Of a stretch of 64,000 nt of DNA, positions 10,115 to 18,910 are shown piece after piece. Below the pieces are notes generated by a model that searched no databases, was not told the DNA's origin, and saw only the letters and a program-made list of their open reading frames with translations. Each line of letters begins with the position of its first letter. Position 1 is the stretch's first letter. The stretch is taken from positions 1-64,000 of the forward strand of contig JAEPNV010000009.1 of assembly GCA_017643215.1 (NCBI GenBank), written 5' to 3'. The stretch is from Roseibium sp. (lineage in GTDB: Bacteria > Pseudomonadota > Alphaproteobacteria > Rhizobiales > Stappiaceae). Made by a program: the position numbers and the translations under genes.

Positions 10115-10999
10115 ATGATCGACTTGATGGCGTTTCGGGTCGCGGCAATTGCGATCCGGAAAAAAGGCTCCGAGTGCAGCAACGACTTTCGATACGCAAC
10201 GTCAACGGTTGCTGTTTCAATTCCAGGGACAAGCGAAACCATTAAGGCCAAACCGCCGAAAGGCGGCGCTCTTCCTCCGGCACCCGAAACACCCTCCAAA
10301 CCCGAGGAAGACTTCAACAAATTGGTATCGCCATACTGGGCCGTATCTGAATTCGTGATCGACGAAAGCGGCAAGACAACCGGTCAACCTGCCGGCTATG
10401 TGTTTGGCGCGAGCGTGCCTTCGCTGGTCCGCTATAAACACAATATTTCAGGCGCCTTTAATCGGAGCATACCGGCCAGCACACGGAAAAGTCTTTTCAA
10501 TCAACTCAGCAAAAAACTGATCTCCGGACGGCCGATTGCCCTGAATCTCGACTTCAGCGGTCCCTTTTATTGCAGTTGTAAAAAAGACAAAGCATGCAAG
10601 GCCAAGCTCATCAAGATCCATGTATCGCACAAGACATCGCCCCGCTTTCCAAAGGTTACGGTCCATGAAAGCGGACCGGTTAAATGCGACAAGGCGCTGT
10701 CGGTCAAAGCCGCGAAGAAGCTCGCACCGCGCAAAAAGCCCAACGACGGTGTTGTCACTGCCGTCGACACCACGGTCTTTAAGTTTGAGGGCGGCAAGTA
10801 CGGCGTCAAAACGCTGATATTTGATGTAATTGTGCCGTGCCCTTGCCAGCCCAAAGAAACGCAGTCCGAAGGGGACACAGACAAAAAACCGGCCAAGAAG
10901 CCGGCGCCGTGCCGGGCAGAAATCCACATTCAGTACTGGTACCGGCAACGACAACCGGTCAAAAAGCCACTCCCAAAAACACGGAAGAAAGGGCGTTGA
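10115..10999 (+). CDS. Orphan Cys- and Lys-rich hypothetical protein
   Basis: A 294-residue protein I do not recognise. The ATG at 10115 has GGAGG nine bases upstream. It is strongly basic, with a Lys/Pro-rich linker (residues about 40-65) and a Lys/Arg-rich tail. Eight cysteines are present, several in CxC pairs: FYCSCKKDKACKAK, VPCPCQPKE and APCRAE. The CxC clusters could bind metal. There is no signal peptide or transmembrane helix. Codon use is more AT-rich than in the neighbours, which suggests recent acquisition or a fast-evolving gene. It stands alone between the FKBP gene and the trp leader. Confidence 0.6.
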   Translation: MIDLMAFRVAAIAIRKKGSECSNDFRYATSTVAVSIPGTSETIKAKPPKGGALPPAPETPSKPEEDFNKLVSPYWAVSEFVIDESGKTTGQPAGYVFGASVPSLVRYKHNISGAFNRSIPASTRKSLFNQLSKKLISGRPIALNLDFSGPFYCSCKKDKACKAKLIKIHVSHKTSPRFPKVTVHESGPVKCDKALSVKAAKKLAPRKKPNDGVVTAVDTTVFKFEGGKYGVKTLIFDVIVPCPCQPKETQSEGDTDKKPAKKPAPCRAEIHIQYWYRQRQPVKKPLPKTRKKGR

Positions 11000-11109
11000 A
11001 AGAAAACCGGCGCGACTTTTGCGGCCGGGTCCGCATAAGCACTCCTGCTCATCGGCAGAGCCGGCACAAACCCATTGCCACCCCCGCCGGCATCGGCTAT
11101 CGGTGGGAC

Positions 11110-11157
11110 ATGAGCATGATCTTGAAAACGACCTGGTGGTGGCGGCGCGCGACATAG
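11110..11157 (+). CDS. trpL: trp operon leader peptide (15 aa, three tandem Trp codons)
   Basis: The frame ATG AGC ATG ATC TTG AAA ACG ACC TGG TGG TGG ... TAG encodes MSMILKTTWWWRRAT. It has a ribosome-binding site (GGTGGGA) directly upstream and lies 133 bases before trpE(G). Three consecutive Trp codons in a tiny peptide upstream of anthranilate synthase is the classic attenuator layout; rhizobial trpL peptides carry WWW in the same way. Ribosome stalling at these codons when charged tRNA-Trp is scarce would favour read-through into trpE(G). Confidence 0.9.
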   Translation: MSMILKTTWWWRRAT

Positions 11158-11201
11158 GCGGCCAACGCACTCCCCTGCCCGTTTTGGGATCAAGACAAGC
11201 A

Positions 11202-11231
11202 AAGGCCGCCGCGGGACTCCCCGGCGGCCTT
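11202..11231 (+). terminator. trp attenuator terminator hairpin
   Basis: AAGGCCGCCG at 11202-11211 pairs exactly with CGGCGGCCTT at 11222-11231, leaving a ten-base loop. It sits between the trpL stop and the trpE(G) start, where the attenuator terminator is expected. The T-run after the stem is weak (TTGTCATTTG). The competing antiterminator arm cannot be fixed by eye. Confidence 0.7.
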
Positions 11232-11289
11232 GTCATTTGCGCTTCACGCCTTCGGGGATCCAACGGGCCACCGACACAGGACCACGACC

Positions 11290-13470
11290 ATGCCAGCACT
11301 GGCCGAACAGACGTTTCAGACCGAGGGCGGGATCACCATCATCCGCCGGACCCGCCCTGCCGAGTATGAGACCGGCACGTCGCGCTGGATCGACCGGCTG
11401 GATTCGGAGCGCGGCGCGGTGTTGTCGTCGTCCTATGAGTATCCGGGCCGCTATACCCGCTGGGACATGGCGCTCGCCAATCCGCCAATTGCGCTGGAGA
11501 CCGCAGACCGCGATGTGACGGTCAAGGCGCTCAACCAAAGAGGCCTGATCCTTCTGCCTGCGATCGCAAAAGCGCTCAAATCGCACCCGGATGTCGAGAG
11601 TTTAAAGGCAACAGATGAGCGGTTCGATCTAAAGGTCAAACGTCCGGACCGGCTGTTCCGCGAAGAAGAACGGTCCCGCCAACCCTCCACCTTCTCGATT
11701 ATCCGGGCCGTGAAAGACCTGTTTGCCTGTGATGACGACCAGCTCGGGCTTTACGGCGCCTTCGGCTATGACATCGCCTTTCAGTTCGAACCGATTGAGT
11801 TGAAACGCGCGCGTCCCGGCGACCAGCGGGATATCGTGCTGTTTCTTCCCGACGAGATCCTGATCGTCGACCATCACGGAAAACGCGCCTATGTGCTGGA
11901 GTATGAATTCGCCGTAGATGGCAAGACGACGGACGGTCTTCCGCGCGAGGGCGAAGCAACACCGTACGCGCCGGCCAATGAGGACCCCGGCCGCGGCGAT
12001 CATCAGCCCGGCGAATACGCAGAACTGGTGCGCAAGGCCAAGGACTATTTCCGGCGCGGAGACCTGTTTGAAACCGTGCCCGGCCAGGTGTTTTACGAAC
12101 CGTGCGCCAATCCACCGTCGGCCGTTTCGCGCCGCCTGCAGCAGATCAATCCCGCCCCCTATTCCTTCTTTTTCAATCTTGGCAACGCGGAGTACCTCGT
12201 CGGCGCCTCGCCGGAGATGTATGTCCGGGTGACCGGCGGCCGGCGGGTGGAAACCTGCCCGATTTCCGGCACGATCCGGCGCGGCAAGAACGCCATCGAG
12301 GACGAGGCGCAGATCCGAAAGCTGCTGAATTCGGCCAAGGACGAGGCGGAACTCACCATGTGTTCCGACGTCGACCGGAACGACAAGAGCCGGGTGTGCG
12401 TGCCAGGCTCGGTCAAGGTCATTGGACGGCGGCAGATCGAGATGTACTCCCGGCTGATCCACACCGTCGACCATATCGAGGGGATCCTGCGCGAGGACAT
12501 GGATGCGCTGGACGCCTTCCTGTCGCACACCTGGGCCGTGACGGTGACCGGTGCACCGAAACGCTGGGCCATGGAATTCATCGAAGAGAACGAGAAAAGC
12601 CCGCGCGCCTGGTATGGCGGGGCGATCGGCACCATCTTGTTCAACGGCGACATGAACACCGGCCTGACGCTGCGCACGGTCCGCATCAAGGACGGCGTCG
12701 CCCAGATCCGCGCCGGCGCGACACTGCTTTTTGACAGCGTGCCGGAAGACGAGGAAGCGGAAACCGAACTCAAGGCCGAGGCCATGCGCGCGGCGGTGCG
12801 TGAGGCCGGTCTGGCGGCCGGCGCAACGGCACCGGCGGGGCCGGAGCGGCCGGGTGAAGGGCTCAAGATCCTGCTCGTCGACCACGAAGACAGCTTTGTT
12901 CACACCCTTGCCAACTATTTCCGCCAAACGGGCGCGGAGGTCATCACCTACCGAACGCCCGTCGCCGATGACGTCTTCGACGCGGTCCAGCCCGATCTGG
13001 TCGTCTTGTCGCCGGGGCCCGGCAACCCAAAAGACTTCGACTGCGCCGCCACCATTTCGCGCGCCAGGGCCCGGAACCTGCCGCTCTTCGGGGTCTGTCT
13101 CGGCCTGCAAGCGCTCGCGGAAAGCTTCGGCGCCGAACTCGGCCAGCTCGATATACCGGTCCACGGCAAACCCTCGCCGATCACGCTCGACGGTCCGTCG
13201 GTTCTGTTTGAGGGGCTAAGCGGACCCGTGACCGTCGGCCGCTATCATTCTCTTCACGCGCGGCGGGAGACGTTGCCGCATGCATTCCGCGTGACCGCGG
13301 AAACGGAGGACAAGGTGGTGATGGCGATTGAGCACTCGCGGGAGCCGATCGCCGCCGTCCAGTTCCACCCGGAATCCATCATGTCGCTGGATCAGGACGC
13401 CGGTCACCGGATCATCGAAAACGTCGTGACCCGGCTGGTGAAGGTGCGGCATCTGGCCGAAACCGCGTGA
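11290..13470 (+). CDS. trpE(G): Anthranilate synthase, fused TrpE-TrpG
   Basis: A 726-residue fusion makes anthranilate from chorismate and glutamine, the first committed step of tryptophan synthesis. Roughly the first 510 residues are the TrpE chorismate-binding part ([28 protein letters not shown], and [15 protein letters not shown]). The last 200 are a class I glutamine amidotransferase with the nucleophile Cys in [13 protein letters not shown] and the His-Glu pair in VQFHPESIM. TrpE and TrpG fused in this order are typical of Rhizobium, Brucella and relatives. The start at 11290 follows the leader and attenuator. Control by tryptophan through attenuation is inferred from trpL. Confidence 0.96.
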   Translation: MPALAEQTFQTEGGITIIRRTRPAEYETGTSRWIDRLDSERGAVLSSSYEYPGRYTRWDMALANPPIALETADRDVTVKALNQRGLILLPAIAKALKSHPDVESLKATDERFDLKVKRPDRLFREEERSRQPSTFSIIRAVKDLFACDDDQLGLYGAFGYDIAFQFEPIELKRARPGDQRDIVLFLPDEILIVDHHGKRAYVLEYEFAVDGKTTDGLPREGEATPYAPANEDPGRGDHQPGEYAELVRKAKDYFRRGDLFETVPGQVFYEPCANPPSAVSRRLQQINPAPYSFFFNLGNAEYLVGASPEMYVRVTGGRRVETCPISGTIRRGKNAIEDEAQIRKLLNSAKDEAELTMCSDVDRNDKSRVCVPGSVKVIGRRQIEMYSRLIHTVDHIEGILREDMDALDAFLSHTWAVTVTGAPKRWAMEFIEENEKSPRAWYGGAIGTILFNGDMNTGLTLRTVRIKDGVAQIRAGATLLFDSVPEDEEAETELKAEAMRAAVREAGLAAGATAPAGPERPGEGLKILLVDHEDSFVHTLANYFRQTGAEVITYRTPVADDVFDAVQPDLVVLSPGPGNPKDFDCAATISRARARNLPLFGVCLGLQALAESFGAELGQLDIPVHGKPSPITLDGPSVLFEGLSGPVTVGRYHSLHARRETLPHAFRVTAETEDKVVMAIEHSREPIAAVQFHPESIMSLDQDAGHRIIENVVTRLVKVRHLAETA

Positions 13471-13476
13471 CCGGCG

Positions 13477-14025
13477 ATGGAAAAACCCTCGCACGACAAC
13501 CAATCCAGCTTGCCCATGCCCGGCCCACCGATCATCCGCCGCGCACACACGCCGGACGACCTTGACCATGTCAAGGCGTTGTTTCGCGCTTATGTGGACT
13601 GGCTTGCCATCGATCTTTCCTATCAGGGTTTTGAGGAGGAACTGGCCGGGCTTCCCGGCAAATATGCGCCACCGACCGGGGCGCTGTTCCTGGCGGAAAC
13701 GCAGGATCGGCCCGGGCTTGGTTGTGTTGCCGTGCGCCCGCTTGACGAGCCTGGCATTTGCGAAATGAAACGGCTCTATGTGCGTGACGATGCGCGCGGC
13801 CTCGGACTTGGCCATCGGCTGGTCGACGTCATTGTCGAAGAGGCGCGGGAGCTTGGGTACCGGGAAATGCGGCTCGACACGCTGCCGTCCATGACCGGCG
13901 CCATATCGCTCTATGAGCGCCACGGTTTCAAACGCATTCCGGCCTACTATGACACGCCGGTCAGCGAGACGGTGTTTTTCGCGCTCGATCTTTTGACGAG
14001 CGGTCAATCAGGCCGGAAGAGCTGA
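13477..14025 (+). CDS. GNAT-family N-acetyltransferase
   Basis: A 182-residue protein with the GNAT fold: acceptor region at residues 15-80, then the acetyl-CoA motif CEMKRLYVRDDARGLGLGHRLVDVIVEEA (V/I-x-x-x-x-R/Q-x-x-G-x-G form) and the C-terminal ISLYERHGFKRIPAYYDTP. The substrate is unknown. It starts six bases after the trpE(G) stop and may be cotranscribed with it. An alternative start at 13516 would remove a poorly conserved extension. It is convergent with the next gene. Confidence 0.85.
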   Translation: MEKPSHDNQSSLPMPGPPIIRRAHTPDDLDHVKALFRAYVDWLAIDLSYQGFEEELAGLPGKYAPPTGALFLAETQDRPGLGCVAVRPLDEPGICEMKRLYVRDDARGLGLGHRLVDVIVEEARELGYREMRLDTLPSMTGAISLYERHGFKRIPAYYDTPVSETVFFALDLLTSGQSGRKS

Positions 14026-14048
14026 CAGCATTTCAGGCCGCCTTCCGG

Positions 14049-15140
14049 TCAGGAGATCCCGCAAGACACCGGCGCCTGCGCCCATTGCGTCGGGTTTGTT
14101 TCCGGTCGGGCTGAAACGGCTTCGGCCGCCCGGACAGACGGAATACCGATGAGCCGGTCACCCAGCCATTCAAAATCGCCCGGTTCCGCGCCCCGGCTTG
14201 CCGTGTCGCGCAGCGGAGGGATGGGCCGAATGGTTTCGCCGTTCCATTCGCCGATGGCGAAGCGGAAGGCATAACCTGGCGTCAGTCCCATCCGCAAATC
14301 TGAAACAACAACCTTGCCGCCGTCGAGTTCGGCCCGGTAGTAACCGCGGCTGAACCAGTCAAGCTTTTGAAACGCGGGCGCGTCCGCGAGGCAGGCGACA
14401 AGCCCGGGATTGCGTGCGTGTGTGTAGATCTTCGCTGTCTGCTCCCCGTCCAGCAGAGACAGATAGAGGTTGTGATATCGCCCCTCCTCCAGGCCGATGA
14501 CCTTCCATAGCACGATGTTAAACGGAGCCGCGATCGCGAACACACGCTCCGGCACCAGTCCGGCATCCGCGAACACGGATTGCGCCCGCGTCTCCATATG
14601 CGCCTGCAGGACCATGCTCACACCCATATAGGCCGTGGTAAGGGCGAGGACGGTTGTGAGCACCCGGCCAAACCGCTGCGACCAGCCGGACCTAAACAGC
14701 GCCCAAATGACCATCGCAAGAATGGGAAGCGAGTAAAACGGGTCAATGATGAACATCGATCCAATGCCCACCGGATCCGGGTAAACCGGCCAGAATATCC
14801 GCGTGCCATAGACCGTGATCGCATCGATCATCGCATGGGTCACCAGGCACAGATAGACCGCCGCGTAGGTGAGCCAGCGGTGGTCACGCAAGCCCTTGAA
14901 CAGCCGGACCAACCCTTCGCCGATCACCGGCGCGGCGAGCGCGTGAACAAAGATCGAGTGGGTCCAGCCCCGGTGATAGACAAAACTGTCGATCGGATCG
15001 TCAAACGGTAAAAACACGTCCAGATCGGGCATCGTGCCCAGCACGCCGCCGACGAGCGCTGCTTTCCGGCGACCGATCTTTTTGCCAAGGCAAACCGTGG
15101 AGACGGCCGCACCGAGAACGAATTGCGTCAATGAATCCAT
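14049..15140 (-). CDS. YdjM-like membrane metal-dependent hydrolase
   Basis: A 363-residue protein of the YdjM/DUF457 family. It begins MDSLTQFVLGAAVSTVCLG and has the family's acidic and histidine motifs (GTMPDLDVFLPFDD, FVYHRGWTHSIFVHALAAPV, LVTHAMIDAITVYGT) and several membrane helices in the first 200 residues. The C-terminal 160 residues form a soluble domain. Family members are called inner-membrane metal-dependent hydrolases; the substrate is unknown. Confidence 0.87.
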   Translation of the reverse strand: MDSLTQFVLGAAVSTVCLGKKIGRRKAALVGGVLGTMPDLDVFLPFDDPIDSFVYHRGWTHSIFVHALAAPVIGEGLVRLFKGLRDHRWLTYAAVYLCLVTHAMIDAITVYGTRIFWPVYPDPVGIGSMFIIDPFYSLPILAMVIWALFRSGWSQRFGRVLTTVLALTTAYMGVSMVLQAHMETRAQSVFADAGLVPERVFAIAAPFNIVLWKVIGLEEGRYHNLYLSLLDGEQTAKIYTHARNPGLVACLADAPAFQKLDWFSRGYYRAELDGGKVVVSDLRMGLTPGYAFRFAIGEWNGETIRPIPPLRDTASRGAEPGDFEWLGDRLIGIPSVRAAEAVSARPETNPTQWAQAPVSCGIS

Positions 15141-15193
15141 AAAAGCGACCGATTATAATCCAGCCAACCGGGACCTCATCCGAGGCGATGGAC

Positions 15194-15211
15194 CCGCAGC
15201 GATCGCTGCGG
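15194..15211. repeat. 18-bp perfect palindrome
   Basis: CCGCAGCGATCGCTGCGG is self-complementary over 18 bases and contains GCGATCGC. It lies between the stop of the Amt-GGDEF-EAL gene and the start of the YdjM-like gene, both on the minus strand. It could terminate the former or be bound by a protein; no T-run follows. Confidence 0.5.
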
Positions 15212-15349
15212 TCGGCGGATTTGCCCTGTTCAGCTAAAGTTCTGCGCGGTTATGTGGTCCCTACCCGCGCCAGGGCAAGAGGCGGAGATGACAACCGGCG
15301 TTTACGAGCGCTTGCCAGCGCGCACCGTCGGCCGCAATCCTCGTCTTGC

Positions 15350-18300
15350 TCAAGCGGTTTTCCGGGTTTGTGGTGGCGTTTCCGCGCTGGACGCGGTGCG
15401 TTCCGAAAGCGCCGCTTCGACATCGGAAGCGATCGTGTGACGGAGGTTTTTGATCGGTTGCGGCCGGCCGATCAAATAGCCTTGCACCTCGTCACAACCG
15501 CTTTTGGCGAGCAAAAGCAGTTTATCGACATCCTCAACCCCTTCGGCGACGATGCGCATATCAAGGGCCTTGCCCAGTCGCACGACGGTCTCAATGATGG
15601 CCATGGAATTGTAATTCTGCCCTGCTTCGCGCACGAAGGACCGGTCGATCTTAATGGAATCAAACGGAAAACGACTGAGATATCCCAGCGAGGAATAGCC
15701 GACGCCAAAGTCGTCCAGCGCGATCCGGACGCCGATGTCCTTGAGCATCGACAAGATGGAGAGTGCGCGACTGTCGTCCTCGATCAGCGTGTTTTCGGTG
15801 ATCTCGATTTCCAGCCGGTCAGCCGGGATTCTCGAGGCCTCAATGGCCGCGCGCACGTCACTGACGAATTCCTTGTCGCGGAACTGAACCGGCGAGACAT
15901 TCAAGCTGATACCGCGATCCGGAATATCGCTGCCCGCGGTTTTGAGCGCTTCGGTGAGCACCCATTTACCGATTTGTACGATTTGGCCGGAGCCTTCCGC
16001 GACCGGAATGAATTCGCCGGGACTGACGAGCCCGCGGCCCGGGTGATGCCACCGGATCAGCGCCTCGTAGCTGTCGATCTCACGGGTTTTGAGATCCAGC
16101 CGGGGCTGGTAGTAAAGTTCGAACTGGTTTTCCTCGATCGCATCGCTCAGATCCTTTTCAAGACTGCGACGCTGGCGCATTTCGTCGCCCATGCCTTCTT
16201 GAAAAAGACAATAGGTGTGCCGGCCCATGCTCTTTGCCCGATAAAGGGCCACATCGGCGTCCGAAATGATATGATCGCTTGTTTTCGCGTCCCCTCCGAT
16301 CAGGGCCACGCCGACACTTGCGCTTGGGCGGATCACAAGTCCGTTTCCGCAATCAATCGGCTCGGACAGGACTTGGACAAGGCGCATGGCCATGTCCTGG
16401 GCCTGCGCGGCAAACTCCAGATCTTTCTGGACGATGGCAAATTCATCGCCGCCGAGCCGGGCAACCGTGTCTTTGCGACGGGTTGCGGACTTGAGGCGCA
16501 CAGCAGTGGTCTGGATCACGATGTCGCCAACGGGATGACCATGCAAGTCATTGATGTCCTTGAACCTGTCGAGATCAACCAGCATCAGCGCCGCGGAGGC
16601 CGGATCGACATCTCCCGATCGCAGGATATGATCAAGCTCGGCATTGAAGACCGCTCGGTTGGGCAGGTCTGTCAGCGGATCGTGCTGGGCAAGGTGAAGG
16701 ATCTGGGCTTCAGCCTTCTTGCGCTCGCGCAGGTCCACGAGCGCTGATACGCGTGTCGGCGTCCCGCGGTAGGAAATCACACGCGTGCGGATTTCCACGG
16801 GGACCTCTTCCCCCTTCCGATTAATCACCATGAACTCGCGGGCCTGCGTTTCCGCCTTTGCGAGATGGCTTTCCAATTCGCCGATCCCATCATGGCGGAC
16901 GAATTCGTAAAGGCCGCGTTTTTCCAGATCCGCGATTGAGTACCCAAGGAGGTCGGCAAAGGCCGCGTTGCCATCCAGGATGCGCCCGTCAACAGAAATG
17001 ACGATCGCATCAAATGTCGCATTGGCGAGGGCCGACAGCCTTTCAGCTTCCTCGCGCGTGCGTTTGGCGTCCGCCGCGCGGCTGTGGGCCCGCTCCTCGT
17101 TTTGGACCGTGTCCATCAACGCATTGAAAAGCCGCGTCAAACGCTCTGAATCTTCGCCCATCGCCACGTCGAGCCGCATCGACAGGTCGGCTTTCCCGGC
17201 AATCAGGCGGTCAAGGGCATCCTCAACATGCCCAATGCCCAGTCTGGTGCCGTGCTCGGCTTCGTTCATGCCACGTTCTTCGCTCGCGGCATTGATGCGC
17301 AAAGGCCAGACCGCGTTCAGTGCCTTCAAGACCGCGAAGCCGACACCGAAACACCAGATAAAATTCAATGCCACGCCTTGAAGCTGGACCCAAAATTGCC
17401 GACTGTGATCGCCAAGCGGTAGGGATTCGGCCGGAGCCAATAGAGCCAGACCAAGCGTGCCGCACACACCGGCAAGGCCATGCACGCTGATGGCGCCGAC
17501 CGGATCGTCAATCCGCAAGCGCCGCTCCAACAGCATACCGCCGCCAACCGCCACCGCGCCGCCCGCAACACCGATCAATATCGCCGCTCCGGGCGTCAGG
17601 ATATGACAGCCGGCGGTCACGGCCACCAGACCACCCAACAATCCGGAGATGGAATTCACCGGCAGGATCAGACCATCTTTCCATAACCCAACCACATACC
17701 CGGCGGCCGTGCCGGCGGCGGCTGCAAGAACCGTGTTGGTCATGATCTTGGCAACATCCCAGGACACGGCGAGTGTCGAACCGCCGTTGAAGCCGAGCCA
17801 GCCGACAAACAGGATGAACGCGCCTGTCGTGGCCAGAACGGCGCTGTGACCGTGAATCCGGGTTGGCCGTCCGGTATTGTCGAAACGCCCAATGCGCGGC
17901 CCGATGACGATACACGCAGCCAGTGCAATCCACGCACCTGTGCTATGAACCACCGTCGATCCGGCAAAGTCGACAAAGCCGCGGTCAGCGAGAAACGCCT
18001 GGCCGGTTTCGTAAAGCGCGCCGCCCCAGGCCCAATGCGCGTAAACCGGATAAATCAGACCGGCGGTCAGCAAGGTGCACCAGACATAAGCCGACAGGCG
18101 CATGCGTTCGGCGACCGCGCCCGAGATAATCGTCGCGGCTGTCCCGCAGAACATCACCTGAAATGCAAAAATGGTGTACGCCCAAGGATCAAGGTCGCTC
18201 AGCATCAACAAACGCAGATCAAATCCGGCAAACCAGTTTCCCCCGCCGCCAAAGGCGATCATGAAGCCGAAGAGCGAAAAGACGAGCACGGAAACGGCAA

Positions 18301-18556
18301 GGTCCAGCAGGTTCTTCTGCGCCACGTTGATGGAGTTCTTGGACCGCACGACACCGGCTTCCAGAAGCATGAACCCGACCTGCATCAGCAAAACGAGCCC
18401 GGCTGCGACCAGAACCCACGTCATGTCGAGATAGGACTGAAGGTTAGAAATGGCCGTGTCCGGCGACGCGGCGTGGACTGATGAACTCAGCAATACAAAA
18501 ACATGCGATGCGGCAACGACGCGAAACAGCGCCATTGGATTGAAGCGGCGAAGCAT
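15350..18556 (-). CDS. Ammonium transporter fused to PAS, GGDEF and EAL domains
   Basis: A 1068-residue fusion. A signal peptide (residues 1-30) is followed by an Amt/MEP/Rh transporter domain (about 35-420) with both pore histidines in context: FVDFAGSTVVHSTGAW (His204, with Asp196) and GAISVHGLAGVCG (His359). A charged coiled-coil linker leads to a PAS domain (about 510-615), a GGDEF domain with intact RLGGDEF (700-706), and an EAL domain with the catalytic set EALIRW, DDFGVGYSSLGYL, KIDRSFV and EVQGYLIGRP. It should sense or transport ammonium and change c-di-GMP by synthesis, breakdown or both. I use the ATG at 18556, behind GGGGG; a TTG at 18613 would add 19 residues. No glnK gene is adjacent. 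Confidence 0.92.
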   Translation of the reverse strand: MLRRFNPMALFRVVAASHVFVLLSSSVHAASPDTAISNLQSYLDMTWVLVAAGLVLLMQVGFMLLEAGVVRSKNSINVAQKNLLDLAVSVLVFSLFGFMIAFGGGGNWFAGFDLRLLMLSDLDPWAYTIFAFQVMFCGTAATIISGAVAERMRLSAYVWCTLLTAGLIYPVYAHWAWGGALYETGQAFLADRGFVDFAGSTVVHSTGAWIALAACIVIGPRIGRFDNTGRPTRIHGHSAVLATTGAFILFVGWLGFNGGSTLAVSWDVAKIMTNTVLAAAAGTAAGYVVGLWKDGLILPVNSISGLLGGLVAVTAGCHILTPGAAILIGVAGGAVAVGGGMLLERRLRIDDPVGAISVHGLAGVCGTLGLALLAPAESLPLGDHSRQFWVQLQGVALNFIWCFGVGFAVLKALNAVWPLRINAASEERGMNEAEHGTRLGIGHVEDALDRLIAGKADLSMRLDVAMGEDSERLTRLFNALMDTVQNEERAHSRAADAKRTREEAERLSALANATFDAIVISVDGRILDGNAAFADLLGYSIADLEKRGLYEFVRHDGIGELESHLAKAETQAREFMVINRKGEEVPVEIRTRVISYRGTPTRVSALVDLRERKKAEAQILHLAQHDPLTDLPNRAVFNAELDHILRSGDVDPASAALMLVDLDRFKDINDLHGHPVGDIVIQTTAVRLKSATRRKDTVARLGGDEFAIVQKDLEFAAQAQDMAMRLVQVLSEPIDCGNGLVIRPSASVGVALIGGDAKTSDHIISDADVALYRAKSMGRHTYCLFQEGMGDEMRQRRSLEKDLSDAIEENQFELYYQPRLDLKTREIDSYEALIRWHHPGRGLVSPGEFIPVAEGSGQIVQIGKWVLTEALKTAGSDIPDRGISLNVSPVQFRDKEFVSDVRAAIEASRIPADRLEIEITENTLIEDDSRALSILSMLKDIGVRIALDDFGVGYSSLGYLSRFPFDSIKIDRSFVREAGQNYNSMAIIETVVRLGKALDMRIVAEGVEDVDKLLLLAKSGCDEVQGYLIGRPQPIKNLRHTIASDVEAALSERTASSAETPPQTRKTA

Positions 18557-18910
18557 ACGCGCGCGCCCCCAAAAAGTTGAGTTACCCCTGTCTTGCACGG
18601 TAGCTTTTAACAATGCGTATATAATTGAGACCTGATAATTTTTTGGTCAATTGCTTTAAAAATGACCACATTAAGGGTGTAAATTTGCCAGGTCTATTTT
18701 GAAATAAGACTCCACAATCGGGGATTAAAACCGAAACCCGACAGTTTAATTTCCATAAATGTGTCTATTTTGTATGTTTGTTTCGAATTTTCTTAGATTG
18801 CGCTCGTGATTGCTTTGGATTGAAGATCAACGTCCAATCAGCTGAAGTCAGACAGTCGGCAATTCGGCCGGTCATGACCGGCCGCCGGCGCGCCATAGCG
18901 GATAGGCGGA
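18557..18910. other. AT-rich intergenic region upstream of the Amt fusion
   Basis: This 354-base stretch holds no gene. Bases 18610-18790 are clearly more AT-rich than the surroundings and should contain the promoter for the Amt fusion gene. On the minus strand TTGACC is followed by a TATATA about 21 bases on, too far for a standard sigma-70 promoter. I found no TGGCAC-N5-TTGC sigma-54 element. The right end carries the ilvD terminator. Confidence 0.5.
18865..18884 (-). terminator. 20-bp perfect palindrome 3' of ilvD
   Basis: CGGCCGGTCATGACCGGCCG is fully self-complementary over 20 bases and begins 27 bases past the ilvD stop, so a hairpin terminator for ilvD is the simplest reading. No T-run follows, as is common in this group. 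Confidence 0.55.

Noticed and set aside
11629-13164. 511-codon minus-strand frame across trpE(G)
   Set aside because: It is antisense to anthranilate synthase, whose reading frame is certain.
15188-16747. Long open frame on the + strand opposite the GGDEF-EAL coding region
   Set aside because: It lies wholly antisense to a gene with clear domains, and its translation has no family features. GC-rich coding DNA often leaves such frames open.
18610-18700. Possible sigma-54 promoter for the ammonium transporter fusion
   Set aside because: A TGGC occurs on the minus strand (TGGCAAATTTACACC), but the -12 GC element at the right distance is missing.
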